From JAACEU01 sp043816165 (lineage in GTDB: Bacteria > Patescibacteriota > Gracilibacteria > UBA1369 > LOWO2-01-FULL-3): 64,000 nt of DNA. Every line of letters begins with the position of its first letter. Within the stretch, counting starts at the first letter, position 1. Shown here one piece after another: positions 1 to 9,384 of this stretch. The notes beneath the pieces were generated by a model, which saw only the letters and a program-made list of their open reading frames with translations, was not told where the DNA came from and did not search any database. The stretch is from assembly GCA_043816165.1 (NCBI GenBank), contig JBDRIE010000034.1, forward strand, positions 50,750-114,749, given 5' to 3'. The translations under genes and the position numbers were made by a program.

Positions 1-1372
1 TCTGCTCTTTCTCTCCAAGTCTTTGATACAAATGAGCCGCAATTATCACCACATCTAAACCTTTCAAAACTTCATCATCAAAATCCAAACCACCATCTTT
101 CAAGATATCCACCTCACAACCCTTAAAAATCTTAATCTTCTTGTCATATTTTTTATTCAATTTATCTATTTCCTTCCATTGCTTCATGATGTCCTTTTTC
201 CCCATTCCGCCGGTGACACCAACGAGAGAAGAATGATCAGTCATAGCGAAATACTCATATCCCTTAGCGATCATCGCCAAAGTCATCTCCTCCACGGAAT
301 ATTTCCCATCACTATAAGTCGAATGGCAATGCAGGTCTCCTCGAATATCCGAAAGCTCCACAAACTCCGGCATCTTTTTGTTTTTCAGCGCATATTCGAT
401 TTCACCCTCATTCCGCCTAATCTCCGGAATAATATAGGGAAATCCAACCGCCTTAAACACATCCTCCTCGCTCTTGCACGCGACCAACTTTTTCCCCTTA
501 AAAACTCCATATTCACTGACTTTCAGACCTTTTTTCTTCGCAATGTCACGGATCTTGATATTGTGCTGCTTATTTCCGGTAAAATAATGCATCGCCGCCC
601 CAAAACTATCGTCATTAATTACCCGAAGATCCACATGCATCCCACTTATAAGCATGATTGTCGACTTCGTATCGCCGCTAGCAATCACATTCAAAACATC
701 ATCATACGCAGCAAAATGATCCATCACCACCCCATGACTCTTCTCCGAATCCTTCACAGTAATCAAAATATCAATATCCCCAATAGTCTCCTTACCCCTG
801 CGCAAACTTCCCGCATATTCAATTTTCGCAACCTCCTTGCATCCCTTCATATACTCAATAATCCGGAGAGCCTCCATCTTCGCTTCGCTAATCAAAGTTC
901 TCTCTGTAGAAAATTTCGAATACTCCTCAATAGCCTTCAAAATCACAGTTTCGCTTCTAGCACCCATTCCCTCAAGATCACGAATCCGGCCATCTTTAGC
1001 AGATTTTTTCAGTTCCTTGATACTCTTCACTCCCAACTTTCCATACAGCATCTTCACCTTCTTCGGCCCCAGGCTTCTTATATGCAACATCTCCAGCAGT
1101 CCGGCCGGAATCGATTTCTTCAACTTTTCATGGTCCTTGGAATGGCCGGTCTGTACCAATTCAACAATCATTGCTTTCAAGCCCTGCCCAATCCCGGGAA
1201 TTTTTGGTAAATCATTCGGAGCTTTGTCTACAATATCTCGCAGATCGCGAGGAGAATTCAAAATGTTCAAAGCAGCCTTCCTGTAAGCATTTATACGAAA
1301 AACATTACCTCCCTGGATATCAAGGATGTCGGCAACTTCATCAAACACTTTTGCTATCGCTTTGTTATCCAT
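1..1372 (-). CDS. polX: DNA polymerase/3'-5' exonuclease PolX with PHP domain (C-terminus outside window)
   Basis: Family X DNA polymerase fused to a PHP phosphoesterase, a repair enzyme that fills short gaps. The reverse strand is open from ATG at 1372 to the window edge, about 457 codons of a family usually near 570. In order one sees an N-terminal helix-hairpin-helix region (IPGIGQGLKAMI), a second one (SLGPKKVKMLYGKLG), the nucleotidyltransferase motif YAGSLRRG followed by DIDIL, a third acidic strand (VDLRV), then the PHP start DLHCHSTYSDG and AMTDHSS. The start overlaps the end of the upstream glycosyltransferase by 8 bases, so the two are probably co-transcribed. The long plus-strand frames here are antisense shadows. 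Family assignment is secure; activity is inferred from retained motifs. Confidence 0.92.
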   Translation of the reverse strand, partial: MDNKAIAKVFDEVADILDIQGGNVFRINAYRKAALNILNSPRDLRDIVDKAPNDLPKIPGIGQGLKAMIVELVQTGHSKDHEKLKKSIPAGLLEMLHIRSLGPKKVKMLYGKLGVKSIKELKKSAKDGRIRDLEGMGARSETVILKAIEEYSKFSTERTLISEAKMEALRIIEYMKGCKEVAKIEYAGSLRRGKETIGDIDILITVKDSEKSHGVVMDHFAAYDDVLNVIASGDTKSTIMLISGMHVDLRVINDDSFGAAMHYFTGNKQHNIKIRDIAKKKGLKVSEYGVFKGKKLVACKSEEDVFKAVGFPYIIPEIRRNEGEIEYALKNKKMPEFVELSDIRGDLHCHSTYSDGKYSVEEMTLAMIAKGYEYFAMTDHSSLVGVTGGMGKKDIMKQWKEIDKLNKKYDKKIKIFKGCEVDILKDGGLDFDDEVLKGLDVVIIAAHLYQRLGEKEQ

Positions 1373-2471
1373 TTGTAATAATTTTTAATGTTTGATTTGC
1401 CGCTTTCTTCCACGTAAATGATTTTAATCTTTCCGTCCCCAGATGAACAAGCTTTTTCGCAAAATCCTTGTCATCAACAAGTCTCTCGAGAGCCGCTGTC
1501 ATAACTTCCCGATCATAAGGATCAACATAATAAGCACCGTCTCCGGCAACTTCCGGTAAACACGAAAAATGGGAAGTCAAAACCGGCTTTTTATGATGAA
1601 ACGCTTCCAGAATAGGTAAACCAAATCCCTCATACAAAGAAGGGAAGGCAAAAACTTCACAGTACTTATAAAGAGCCGCCTTTTCAATCTCGGTCACATA
1701 CCCCGGCATTATCACACTATTCGCCATTTTCAAATGACTCACGGCCCGAAGCAATTGTTCGAACCCAACACCTCTTTTCCCCGCCAAAACCAGCCGATAT
1801 TCGGGATGAGATTCCCGAAACTTATCAAATGCCTCAACCAGTCGAACCAGATTTTTCTTGCTTTCCAATCGTCCAACAAAAAGGATATACGGAGAATCCT
1901 TTGTAATCTCAAAATATTTGAAAACTTCTGAATTTTCCATCACTTGATCGATTTCTTTGTCAGAAACCTCGGGTGCCGTAAAACCATGATGCACAACTTC
2001 TATTTTCTCCTTCGGGCATTTGAAAAATTTCACCAAGTCTTTTCTCGTTGCCTCACTGGGAACGATAATTTTAGTCGCATTCCTAACTGCAAACTTTGTT
2101 GACCAATTCAAATAATGATATTGGAAGAAAGAATATGACTTTCGCAGATGCTTGAATGCGACATCATGAATCATAATCACACTTTTCTTCGGCAAATGAA
2201 GCGGAAGAACGTGCGAAGGCACGAAAAGAACATCAGGTGGATCATGCTTCATCTCTCGAGATAAAGTCCACAAGGTCCAAAGCCTTTTTGCAGGCAAGAC
2301 CTTATTCTTCACTCCCTTTATCCCGACCTTATTCCTCGAATATAGGACAAGCTCATGAGATTTTTTCCCGGAAAGTTCATCTATTAAGCCATTAATAATG
2401 TGATAGCTGTACCATTCCACCCCCGTCGCCTCATTGTCTGCATACCTCGATGCATCTATTCCAATCTTCAT
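1365..2471 (-). CDS. GT4-type glycosyltransferase (group 1)
   Basis: A 368-residue GT-B glycosyltransferase. The C-terminal half carries the family hallmarks: SPYILFVGRLESKKNLVRLV near residue 195, a nucleotide-sugar site around FAFPSLYEGFGLPILEAFHH near 285, and HFSCLPEVAGDGAYYVDP. The N-terminus starts MKIGIDASRYADNEATGVE, typical of mannosyltransferase-like group 1 enzymes. It probably transfers a sugar from a nucleotide donor to an envelope glycan or glycolipid; donor and acceptor cannot be told from sequence. It lies directly upstream of polX with an 8-base overlap and is divergent from the comF-like gene. Confidence 0.9.
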   Translation of the reverse strand: MKIGIDASRYADNEATGVEWYSYHIINGLIDELSGKKSHELVLYSRNKVGIKGVKNKVLPAKRLWTLWTLSREMKHDPPDVLFVPSHVLPLHLPKKSVIMIHDVAFKHLRKSYSFFQYHYLNWSTKFAVRNATKIIVPSEATRKDLVKFFKCPKEKIEVVHHGFTAPEVSDKEIDQVMENSEVFKYFEITKDSPYILFVGRLESKKNLVRLVEAFDKFRESHPEYRLVLAGKRGVGFEQLLRAVSHLKMANSVIMPGYVTEIEKAALYKYCEVFAFPSLYEGFGLPILEAFHHKKPVLTSHFSCLPEVAGDGAYYVDPYDREVMTAALERLVDDKDFAKKLVHLGTERLKSFTWKKAANQTLKIITNG

Positions 2472-2529
2472 ATGACGCAGTATAGCAAGATTTTAAGATT
2501 TTTTTAAAAGTGTTCGCTAATATTCTTTT

Positions 2530-3204
2530 ATGAATTTTTTATTAGACATATTTTTCCCAAAAATTTGTGTGGGATGTGGGAAGCATGGAGAGGATATTTG
2601 TAATGAATGTTTTCGGAAAATTAAAATCAGAAAAATCCAACAATGCCCGCATTGCAGAAAGGAAAATGCAGAAGGAAAATTCTGTTCCGACTACTGCAAA
2701 AAAGATTATGTGTTTGACCAATTGATAGTTTGTGCAGACTATTCACAAATCAAAAATCTAATAATCAAATTTAAATACAAATTTTCAAAAGATCTAATAA
2801 ACGTCTTTAATAAACTCCTGGAAGCCGAACTAAAAAGTTATACAAAAATCCTCCCAGGGGAGAAAATGGTAATCCCGGCACCAATTCACAAAAGAAATTT
2901 CAAAAAAAGGGGATTCAATCAAGCCCTGCTCTTGGGCAAAGCAATTACTCAAATCATACCAAATACAAAACTCGTAGATTGCCTGTCAGAAAAAGAATCG
3001 CGAGGCCAACAAGCCAAGCTCGACAGATCGCACAGACTCAAAAACCTCAAAAACTCAATAGAAATTCGTCACCACCCACCGCTCAAAAACATCCTCCTCG
3101 TCGACGACATCGTAACAACCGGGAGCACACTAAACGAATGCAGCAGAGTCCTCAAAGAAGCCGGTGCAAGCCACATAACAGCAATAGTTCTCGCTAGAAA
3201 CTAA
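2530..3204 (+). CDS. comF: ComF family phosphoribosyltransferase-like protein
   Basis: A 224-residue ComF-type protein. The N-terminus holds paired cysteines of a zinc ribbon (CVGCGKHGEDICNEC, then CPHC and a later C-x3-C). The C-terminus has the PRPP-binding signature ILLVDDIVTTGSTLNEC near residue 190 and KKRGFNQALLLGKAI before it. In competent bacteria ComF takes part in uptake of transforming DNA; whether that holds here is not shown, since no other competence gene is in the window. Length is normal for the family. Its stop overlaps the convergent small membrane gene by four bases. Confidence 0.88.
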   Translation: MNFLLDIFFPKICVGCGKHGEDICNECFRKIKIRKIQQCPHCRKENAEGKFCSDYCKKDYVFDQLIVCADYSQIKNLIIKFKYKFSKDLINVFNKLLEAELKSYTKILPGEKMVIPAPIHKRNFKKRGFNQALLLGKAITQIIPNTKLVDCLSEKESRGQQAKLDRSHRLKNLKNSIEIRHHPPLKNILLVDDIVTTGSTLNECSRVLKEAGASHITAIVLARN

Positions 3205-3512
3205 CAGCAGAGGGTCATATCGCCCCACCCCATTTTCCAAATCACTCCAAAAGCAATCGCCGCAAAAATCAAAGCCCAAAGGATCGAATATTTTCTGCGA
3301 ACAGTCATTATTCCAACAACAGAAAACAAAAAGGCAGGGACCAGAAATAGATAAAGAGTCGAAATATTTGTCCAGGAGTATCCATCCAAACTAAAACTAA
3401 AAACAAAGCCCGGGAAAACAAAAATTCCGGCAAAAACTACCAAATAAATAAACACATAAAACGGATTAATTCCCACAGATTCAGGCTTCGGGACATTTCC
3501 TTCGATTTCCAT
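3201..3512 (-). CDS. small membrane protein, unknown function
   Basis: A 103-residue protein with a short hydrophilic N-terminus (MEIEGNVPKPESVGINP) and about three hydrophobic stretches: residues 19-42, 50-68 and 76-93. It ends Cys-Cys. It resembles no family I can name. It is convergent with the ComF-like gene and its stop overlaps that gene's end. Coding is supported by membrane-type composition across the full length and a clean ATG start; function is unknown. Confidence 0.6.
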   Translation of the reverse strand: MEIEGNVPKPESVGINPFYVFIYLVVFAGIFVFPGFVFSFSLDGYSWTNISTLYLFLVPAFLFSVVGIMTVRRKYSILWALIFAAIAFGVIWKMGWGDMTLCC

Positions 3513-3552
3513 AGTAGAGATTGTTAAAAAAACTTGCTACAATTTTAACATA

Positions 3553-4161
3553 ATGGAGAAAATAATCGATCAAAAAGACAATCCGAGAGAAGGGCTGACT
3601 ACACTCAAGCTTCTTCAATTGCTCAGGCTCTTCCTTCCGTGGAACACGAAAACCCTCGCCCGCCTCGATAAATTCAAGAATCTGGACATCGAAAAACTAA
3701 ACAAACTTTCAGACCTCAACATAAAAGGAATAATCCTCGACACGGATGATTGCATCGCTCACAACCACGGCGACATTCTTCCTGAAAACGTCGAACACAT
3801 AAAAGAATTAAATAAAAAGGGAATCAAAATAGCCATATACTCAAACATGGCAAAATCAGACAGATACGAGCCGATAGAAAAATATGCGAAAATTCTGACA
3901 AACCTTCCACCTAAACCCAGCAAAAAAGGATTCGAACAAGCCGTGAAAGCTCTGGGCGTTCCCAAATCCCAAATAGTAATGATCGGCGATAACTACATCA
4001 CAGATAGTGGATCGATCCACATCGGAGTCCCATTCATCAAAGTAAACCCGATTGGTGGGGACAGAGGGTTGATCATGAAAGCATACGATAAGCTAAGAAA
4101 TTTTTATGACAAGATCAGCAGACTCCACGACAAATTCAGACCTCCTCCAATAAGCTTGTAA
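3553..4161 (+). CDS. YqeG-like HAD-superfamily phosphatase (subfamily IIIA)
   Basis: A 202-residue HAD hydrolase. Motif I is GIILDTDDCIAHNHGD near residue 60, where the usual DxDxT reads D-T-D-D-C. Motif II is IAIYSNMAK with the conserved Ser. A basic residue lies in PPKPSKKGFEQAV, and motif IV is IVMIGDNYITDSG. The layout matches YqeG-type phosphatases, whose substrate is uncertain. The Thr-to-Cys change at the end of motif I is unusual but lies after the nucleophile pair. A -10-like TACAAT lies at 3538-3543, which would leave almost no leader before the ATG. Confidence 0.8.
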   Translation: MEKIIDQKDNPREGLTTLKLLQLLRLFLPWNTKTLARLDKFKNLDIEKLNKLSDLNIKGIILDTDDCIAHNHGDILPENVEHIKELNKKGIKIAIYSNMAKSDRYEPIEKYAKILTNLPPKPSKKGFEQAVKALGVPKSQIVMIGDNYITDSGSIHIGVPFIKVNPIGGDRGLIMKAYDKLRNFYDKISRLHDKFRPPPISL

Positions 4162-4239
4162 ATCATACCTAAACTCATATCTACAGAATTTTTTGGATAT
4201 TGATAGGGAATTGTTGCAGCATCATCCAGCTGTTCGGTT

Positions 4240-4268
4240 TTGACAAAAACCCTTAAAAATGGTATAAT
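4240..4268 (+). promoter_or_regulatory. consensus sigma70-type promoter of the GGDEF operon
   Basis: TTGACA at 4240-4245 and TATAAT at 4263-4268, both perfect, with a 17-base spacer. Predicted transcription start is about 4275, giving a leader of under 20 bases before ATG 4293 and no SD. It would drive the three-gene unit 4293-8923. Confidence 0.85.
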
Positions 4269-4292
4269 AGTGGGAATGATTTGAAGTCAAAC

Positions 4293-4604
4293 ATGGAAAA
4301 TACACAAAACAAATACAAAAATTTAAAAGAAAAGCTATCTCAGCTTTATTTTCTGACGGAAGAGGAAATAGAGGAAATTTTGGTTAGAGCGAAAGGGATT
4401 AAAGAAGAGGGACTGGATGAGCTAATTAAACTGTTTGATGAGGGGAAAACCAAGCAGGATGACGTGCTTGTTAAGTTAATTGAAAAAGATAAATCATTTG
4501 TAGAAAATTTAAAGAAAACACTAAGAAAAATGTACTCAGACACAACTGACGAAGTCACAAAACAAGAAAGCGAAAGTGCGGAGGAATTATTAAAAGACCT
4601 ATAG
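4293..4604 (+). CDS. small acidic/basic helical protein, first gene of the GGDEF operon
   Basis: A 103-residue protein from ATG 4293. An in-frame TTG at 4281 would add four residues, but the ATG lies about 18 bases after the predicted transcription start and is preferred. It is almost wholly charged and helical (KLSQLYFLTEEEIEEIL, KDKSFVENLKKTLRKMY) with no membrane segment or cysteine. No family recognised. It sits 3 bases upstream of the 1252-residue protein and is surely co-transcribed with it, so it may be a partner or regulator of that protein. Confidence 0.7.
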   Translation: MENTQNKYKNLKEKLSQLYFLTEEEIEEILVRAKGIKEEGLDELIKLFDEGKTKQDDVLVKLIEKDKSFVENLKKTLRKMYSDTTDEVTKQESESAEELLKDL

Positions 4605-4607
4605 GAA

Positions 4608-7600
4608 ATGCTCGAAAAAAGCACACATTCAGGATCTGCACCTCAAATTGCTCCCTCAGAACTAAAGAATCTGAAGAGTAAGGCAGAAACCGGAGAACTA
4701 GACGTGAAAAGTCTGTCGAATCGCGCAAATTTTATTTTCAAATCATATGAAGATCGGCTTGCAGCACTTCCAAAAGCATTCCGCTACAAATTAAAACGAC
4801 AAATTGTTAGCTATATTCTAAATAGTGCTGACAACTACGACAAGAACGCCATAAAGGGATTGGGGAAGTTGGAGTTCAAAAAATTCAGACGTGCGATGCT
4901 CAGCTCTGCATCTATGATTTTGAATAAATATGCTCCGTCAAAGGCCATGATCGAGGCCAGAAGAAAAGAAAAGCGCGCTCATAAGGACTACCGGGCGGAA
5001 ATGGAAAAATTAATGAGGGGTAAACCAAAATTCACAAGCAAAAATGATTCATTTAGTACTGCTGACTTAACCAGCCCTGAACGAATACAAGATGAAACAT
5101 TAAAAATCAGATCTCAAAGTGGAACTATGCAGGATGAAGGAGGAAAAATGTTGGAAAAAATTGCGAGAACAAAACATTCCTACATGGTCTGGAAATCTGC
5201 AGGGGTACAGGTAAAAGCCGCTGGTAGATTCTATGGCGGTGACTCTAGAACGGACATTAATTCAGATATGAGATTTATAAATTCATCCGATATTCTTGCT
5301 AGATTTCAAAAAAAACAGAAATCTGTGGAGGCACACGGAAAGTTGCTTATTGAAAGAGGAAAACTTCTAAAGACAGTAATCCGCGAAAAACGGGATAAAG
5401 AATTGGCAGAGTTTGATATAAAAAATAAGGGAGATGAAGGTAAAAAACTCAAGAATAGGGAACAATATCAAAAGTTTTTAGAAGCACGCATTGCAATCTT
5501 GGAAAAAAAGGGAAAATTGGATGCATTGTCTGATGTTGAAAAAAAGGTACTGATAATTAATAGAAAAAAAGCCGCATTAGTTTTTACCAAAAAAGACAGG
5601 TTGACCAAAGCGGAAGGTGCTATGGGTGGAGCTTTGGCCCAAATCAATACAGCTCTACAAAACCCAAACCTTCCAAAAGAGGCAAGGGATAGATTAGAAA
5701 AAAACAAAAAGATATTATCAAAAAAACAAAGTCATTTAGCATTTGATATTAACAACGCATCCAGATTTGAGAACCAAGTAAAAGAGAGTGATAGCATGAG
5801 CAAAAGAAGAGAACTTGCTCTCAAAAACGGTTGTGTAAGAATCGACGATTATCTGGGAAGCACGCTAAATCCATCAATTAACGCATTGGATGATTCACTT
5901 CGCACGCTTGAAATCGAACAGTTGAAGAATGGGACAGAGCGTGAACAAATTATCGCAAAGTACGCAAAATATGATGATGTCGTGGACAGATTGAATGCTG
6001 GTGTGGCTGAAAATGTGATGCACACTAATTTATCTAATGCATTGCTAGTTACAACTCTTGGGAAGGAGCTTACGTCAGTGAAAAAGCTTTCAAGTTTGGA
6101 AAGCATTGGGACTTTGGGGAGGCTTTCTGCGAGTCTCGAGGGCACCTCTGATGGCATAAAGTGGTATTTGAAGGATAATGTTGTTGATAAAGGGTTGGAT
6201 CCATTCGCAAAATGGCTGTCCGGTAGTGATATTCCTGTTTTAAGTGAAGTGGGGAAACTCGCGGGGGGCGTTGTGACGGTTACTTCAGGATTAGTAGAAT
6301 TATCTCAAGAACTTTTGAGTTCAATCCCTCTGATACTTGCTCATCCGATAGATACGGTGAAGGGGCTGAGTATGCTTTTTAGACCAAGTACTGCGGCGGA
6401 AGCCTGGAAGAAAGTTTTTGAGGGAACTGTGTCAAAAAAAGACTGGCAAGACGGTCATTATATAAAAGCCGGGACCAAAAATATTGCAAATATTCTTTTG
6501 ACTGTGACCGGTGTAACTGCAGTAAAGGGAGGTCTTACAGCCGCAAGAGCCTCTCTCGTTGCATCCAGAGGACTTGGATTAATGAGAAGAACATTTATGG
6601 TTACCAGAGCATTCTTTGACGGGTTTGGCACTTCTTTAGGTCAATCCGGGCACACTTTTCTAGGTAAATCAAAGAGCCTACTCAAATTATTTTTTACAAA
6701 AGAAGGATTACAGAAAATGGCTAAAGTGGCACGAGATAAGTTTAAAAGAAAACCGAAAAAAACTTCTATATCTCCATCTCCCGGTGTGCAAACAGATAAA
6801 ACTCCAAAAATTCATAAGCCAGACCCAAAAAAAGAAAAAAATCTGCAGGATTTAAATAACAAAGCCGAAACGAAAAACAGAGCTGCCACTGAGCAGACAT
6901 TAGATCAGTTAGGTGTAACTGGTAGTAACAGAGATCTAATTAGAGAGACATATTTTGACAAGAATACAGGATTGATGAATCGAAACGGTCTTAGCGAATT
7001 AGATGAAATGATTAAGAGGGGAGAAAAAGTGACAGTTGCAAGTTACGACGCGGACCACTTCAAGGCTTACAACGATTTAAAAGGTACAGCCTATGGTGAC
7101 AAAGTAATTAAACTAATTGGACGCAGAGTGAACAAATTAGTCGAAGAGCTTAGAGCTAAGGGATATAAGACTCATGGAGTGAGGATGGGAGGAGAAGAAA
7201 TTGTGATTTTTGGAAATGTACCCAAAAAAACACTGCACAAAAAAATGCAGGAAATGGCTAAAAAATTAAAAGAGGATATTCGAAGCACGCTAACCAGAGA
7301 TGAAAGAACACAAATGGCAACAGAAATTGCCCATGCAAAGTATGAGAAAAAAGGAAAAAAAGCTTTTGGACTAGCAAAAAGCGAAATTGGTGGATCCACA
7401 GCCGCAGTGGTAGAAGTTGATGCAAGTAAATTAGCAAATAAAAGAGGTAAAGCGAAGGAGTTAATTATCTTGGCAGACGAGATTCTTGAAAAAAGGAAAA
7501 ACAAAACAGGAAGAGGTCAAATTATTGAACACAGCGGAAGCGCATCGGAGACAGCCGCAGAATTAGCAAACTTTAAACCAAAAAATGAGTTAAATGTCAT

Positions 7601-8366
7601 GCAAAACCGGAACCTAGCAAGAGATACAAGCTCTCTCACTGAGGCATCTCAAGCATATTTCCGCCAACACTTACCAGAACTAAATAAGCTCGAAACAACA
7701 AAAATAGCTAAGCTCGAACTCCAAAGAGCTCTAAAATCACCAAGTACGAAAATTGATGAGATTGCAAAAATTCTTGAAAAGCACGGAATTAAAGGAGATC
7801 GTACAAGTTTAGCAACGAAGCTTCAAAAAGAGTATTTCAAGGCAATCCGCGATCACGGAACCTATACAGGAGCCTCAACCATGAACCATTTCCAAAGACG
7901 ATTGGGAGAATCCAAGCCAAAATTCAAATATGATGACGTAACAACTATACAAATAGGAGAATTCAAGTCCTTTAATGAAACATTGGGGCACACAGGTGGA
8001 GATACATTCTTGACTATGCTTCACATGAAGGTGATTCAAGGCACAATAAAACGATTTGGAATCCCTAAAAAGCACATCATGGTCGCACAAAAAGGTGCTG
8101 ATTTTAAAATTTGTATCTCTGCTGAATACCTAAAGAAGGTTCCAAATATTCAAGCCAGATTGAACAAGACAATGGGAAGAGAATACAGACGTCAGTTCTC
8201 TAGATTTAGAAAGGCAATAGACAGAGGAAGTGGTAAAAGGTATAACAGCTCTAGAAGAGCGTGGATAGGAGAGAATAAAGCATCGACTCTTAAACAAAGT
8301 TTACGAGACGCAAAAGGTCTTATAATTACAAAAGCAGATACAGGTTCAAAAAAAATAACCAAATAA
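4608..8366 (+). CDS. large protein with tandem GGDEF-type domains (one degenerate)
   Basis: A 1252-residue protein. Residues 1-480 are helical and highly charged. Residues about 510-690 are more hydrophobic (AGGVVTVTSGLVELSQELL; NILLTVTGVTAVKGGLTAA) and may contact membrane. A GGDEF-type domain follows from about 780: NTGLMNRNG, then SYDADHFKAYNDLKG near 805, RMGGEEIVIF near 860 (GGEEI in place of GGDEF), and LADEILEKRKNKTGRG at the end. A second domain near 1110-1170 keeps the fold signature IGEFKSFNETLGHTGGD but lacks the metal aspartates and has KGADFKI where GGDEF should be. The first could make cyclic dinucleotide; the second is probably regulatory. No PilZ or EAL protein lies in the window. 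Confidence 0.8.
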   Translation: MLEKSTHSGSAPQIAPSELKNLKSKAETGELDVKSLSNRANFIFKSYEDRLAALPKAFRYKLKRQIVSYILNSADNYDKNAIKGLGKLEFKKFRRAMLSSASMILNKYAPSKAMIEARRKEKRAHKDYRAEMEKLMRGKPKFTSKNDSFSTADLTSPERIQDETLKIRSQSGTMQDEGGKMLEKIARTKHSYMVWKSAGVQVKAAGRFYGGDSRTDINSDMRFINSSDILARFQKKQKSVEAHGKLLIERGKLLKTVIREKRDKELAEFDIKNKGDEGKKLKNREQYQKFLEARIAILEKKGKLDALSDVEKKVLIINRKKAALVFTKKDRLTKAEGAMGGALAQINTALQNPNLPKEARDRLEKNKKILSKKQSHLAFDINNASRFENQVKESDSMSKRRELALKNGCVRIDDYLGSTLNPSINALDDSLRTLEIEQLKNGTEREQIIAKYAKYDDVVDRLNAGVAENVMHTNLSNALLVTTLGKELTSVKKLSSLESIGTLGRLSASLEGTSDGIKWYLKDNVVDKGLDPFAKWLSGSDIPVLSEVGKLAGGVVTVTSGLVELSQELLSSIPLILAHPIDTVKGLSMLFRPSTAAEAWKKVFEGTVSKKDWQDGHYIKAGTKNIANILLTVTGVTAVKGGLTAARASLVASRGLGLMRRTFMVTRAFFDGFGTSLGQSGHTFLGKSKSLLKLFFTKEGLQKMAKVARDKFKRKPKKTSISPSPGVQTDKTPKIHKPDPKKEKNLQDLNNKAETKNRAATEQTLDQLGVTGSNRDLIRETYFDKNTGLMNRNGLSELDEMIKRGEKVTVASYDADHFKAYNDLKGTAYGDKVIKLIGRRVNKLVEELRAKGYKTHGVRMGGEEIVIFGNVPKKTLHKKMQEMAKKLKEDIRSTLTRDERTQMATEIAHAKYEKKGKKAFGLAKSEIGGSTAAVVEVDASKLANKRGKAKELIILADEILEKRKNKTGRGQIIEHSGSASETAAELANFKPKNELNVMQNRNLARDTSSLTEASQAYFRQHLPELNKLETTKIAKLELQRALKSPSTKIDEIAKILEKHGIKGDRTSLATKLQKEYFKAIRDHGTYTGASTMNHFQRRLGESKPKFKYDDVTTIQIGEFKSFNETLGHTGGDTFLTMLHMKVIQGTIKRFGIPKKHIMVAQKGADFKICISAEYLKKVPNIQARLNKTMGREYRRQFSRFRKAIDRGSGKRYNSSRRAWIGENKASTLKQSLRDAKGLIITKADTGSKKITK

Positions 8367-8368
8367 TT

Positions 8369-8923
8369 ATGAATATGAAAGAACCAAATGGTGCAGAAGG
8401 TGACCCAGGCCAGGAAGTCATCGAGGCACGAAGAATAATATTAGAATTCCTTGAGAGGGGACAGAGAGGAGCTGGCCATTCTCAAGAGGGTTACAGATCC
8501 AGTTCTGAGGGACCACATGAAGCCGGATTCTATGATGCAGAAGACAGAGGGGAAGCATATGCAGAATACATAGAAATTTTCTCAATTGAGGAAAATATTG
8601 GTGACGATACATCTCTGGTAGCATACCTCACAGCAAAATGCCAAGTAGTAATGCTTGATCCAGAAACAAGATGGAGACAATTAATGGACTTCATAGAAAG
8701 GGAATTCGGAATATCTGTTAAGCCGGCCGAAGGACCCACGCCTTTCTATGATGGATGTATGGAAGGCTTGGCAGAACAGATCAGTGAAACTAATCCTGAC
8801 ATTACCGTGGACGACGTTAAAGAATTTTTGCCATTCAAAACATTTAATGGGTATGGTAAGGGTGAAATAGGAGAAGCCGTCAGAGAAGTTTTACATCATT
8901 TTAAAAACCGGACAGATGAGTAA
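8369..8923 (+). CDS. hypothetical acidic protein, third gene of the GGDEF operon
   Basis: A 184-residue acidic protein starting 2 bases after the stop of the GGDEF protein; a second in-frame ATG lies at 8375. The N-terminal third is rich in Gly, Glu and Arg (ERGQRGAGHSQEGYRSSSEG) and looks disordered. The rest is helical, with DPETRWRQLMDFIEREFGI and LPFKTFNGYGKGEIGEAV. No signal peptide or membrane segment is seen and I recognise no family. The tight spacing suggests it works with the GGDEF protein. Confidence 0.65.
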   Translation: MNMKEPNGAEGDPGQEVIEARRIILEFLERGQRGAGHSQEGYRSSSEGPHEAGFYDAEDRGEAYAEYIEIFSIEENIGDDTSLVAYLTAKCQVVMLDPETRWRQLMDFIEREFGISVKPAEGPTPFYDGCMEGLAEQISETNPDITVDDVKEFLPFKTFNGYGKGEIGEAVREVLHHFKNRTDE

Positions 8924-8998
8924 CATAAGAAGTTTGTTTCTGGTAACAAGCCTTTTTCTACTTATTTTTTGTTTGTGTTAGCTTTGTGTAAAGAAAAA

Positions 8999-9379
8999 TT
9001 ATAATTCAAACTCTTCATAATCATCGTTCTTAATATCATCCATTAATAAATCCAAATTTTTATCAAAAACCTTCTTGAATTTGGTATTATTGACTGACAT
9101 ATTCTCGCCCACTTTTTTATCATTTTTAAGTCTAAGCATTACCAAAATCGCCCTATCTTCCACAATCTGCAGTAAAAACGTAGCACGACCAGCGCCACCG
9201 GTACCTGTTAGAGGAATCTTCTTCAGGATAGTAGAAGAAATTTTCTTGGAGGATTTAATTTTTGTTCCTAAACCTTCAAGACACTTTCTAGCTGCGATTT
9301 TAATAACTTCCAAAGAAAAAATTTTTTGCAATGGTTCAAACTCAGCTTTCCTAATGGAAGCGGTAAGTATAAATTTCAC
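8999..9379 (-). CDS. putative RelE/ParE-like toxin of a type II toxin-antitoxin pair
   Basis: A 126-residue basic protein that begins 5 bases after the stop of a small ribbon-helix-helix-type antitoxin. The middle has a beta-rich core (RATFLLQIVEDRAILVMLRL) preceded by a lysine-rich helix, and the last 40 residues are acidic. Position, size and core are compatible with the RelE/ParE fold, but no clear catalytic signature is visible, so the toxin call rests mainly on the antitoxin upstream. A fold prediction or a search against toxin-antitoxin profiles would settle it. Confidence 0.55.
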   Translation of the reverse strand: MKFILTASIRKAEFEPLQKIFSLEVIKIAARKCLEGLGTKIKSSKKISSTILKKIPLTGTGGAGRATFLLQIVEDRAILVMLRLKNDKKVGENMSVNNTKFKKVFDKNLDLLMDDIKNDDYEEFEL

Positions 9380-9384
9380 TAATA

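Noticed and set aside
179..1210. 343-codon plus-strand frame at the left edge
   Set aside because: Antisense to PolX, which shows all family motifs on the minus strand; the translated plus frame resembles nothing.
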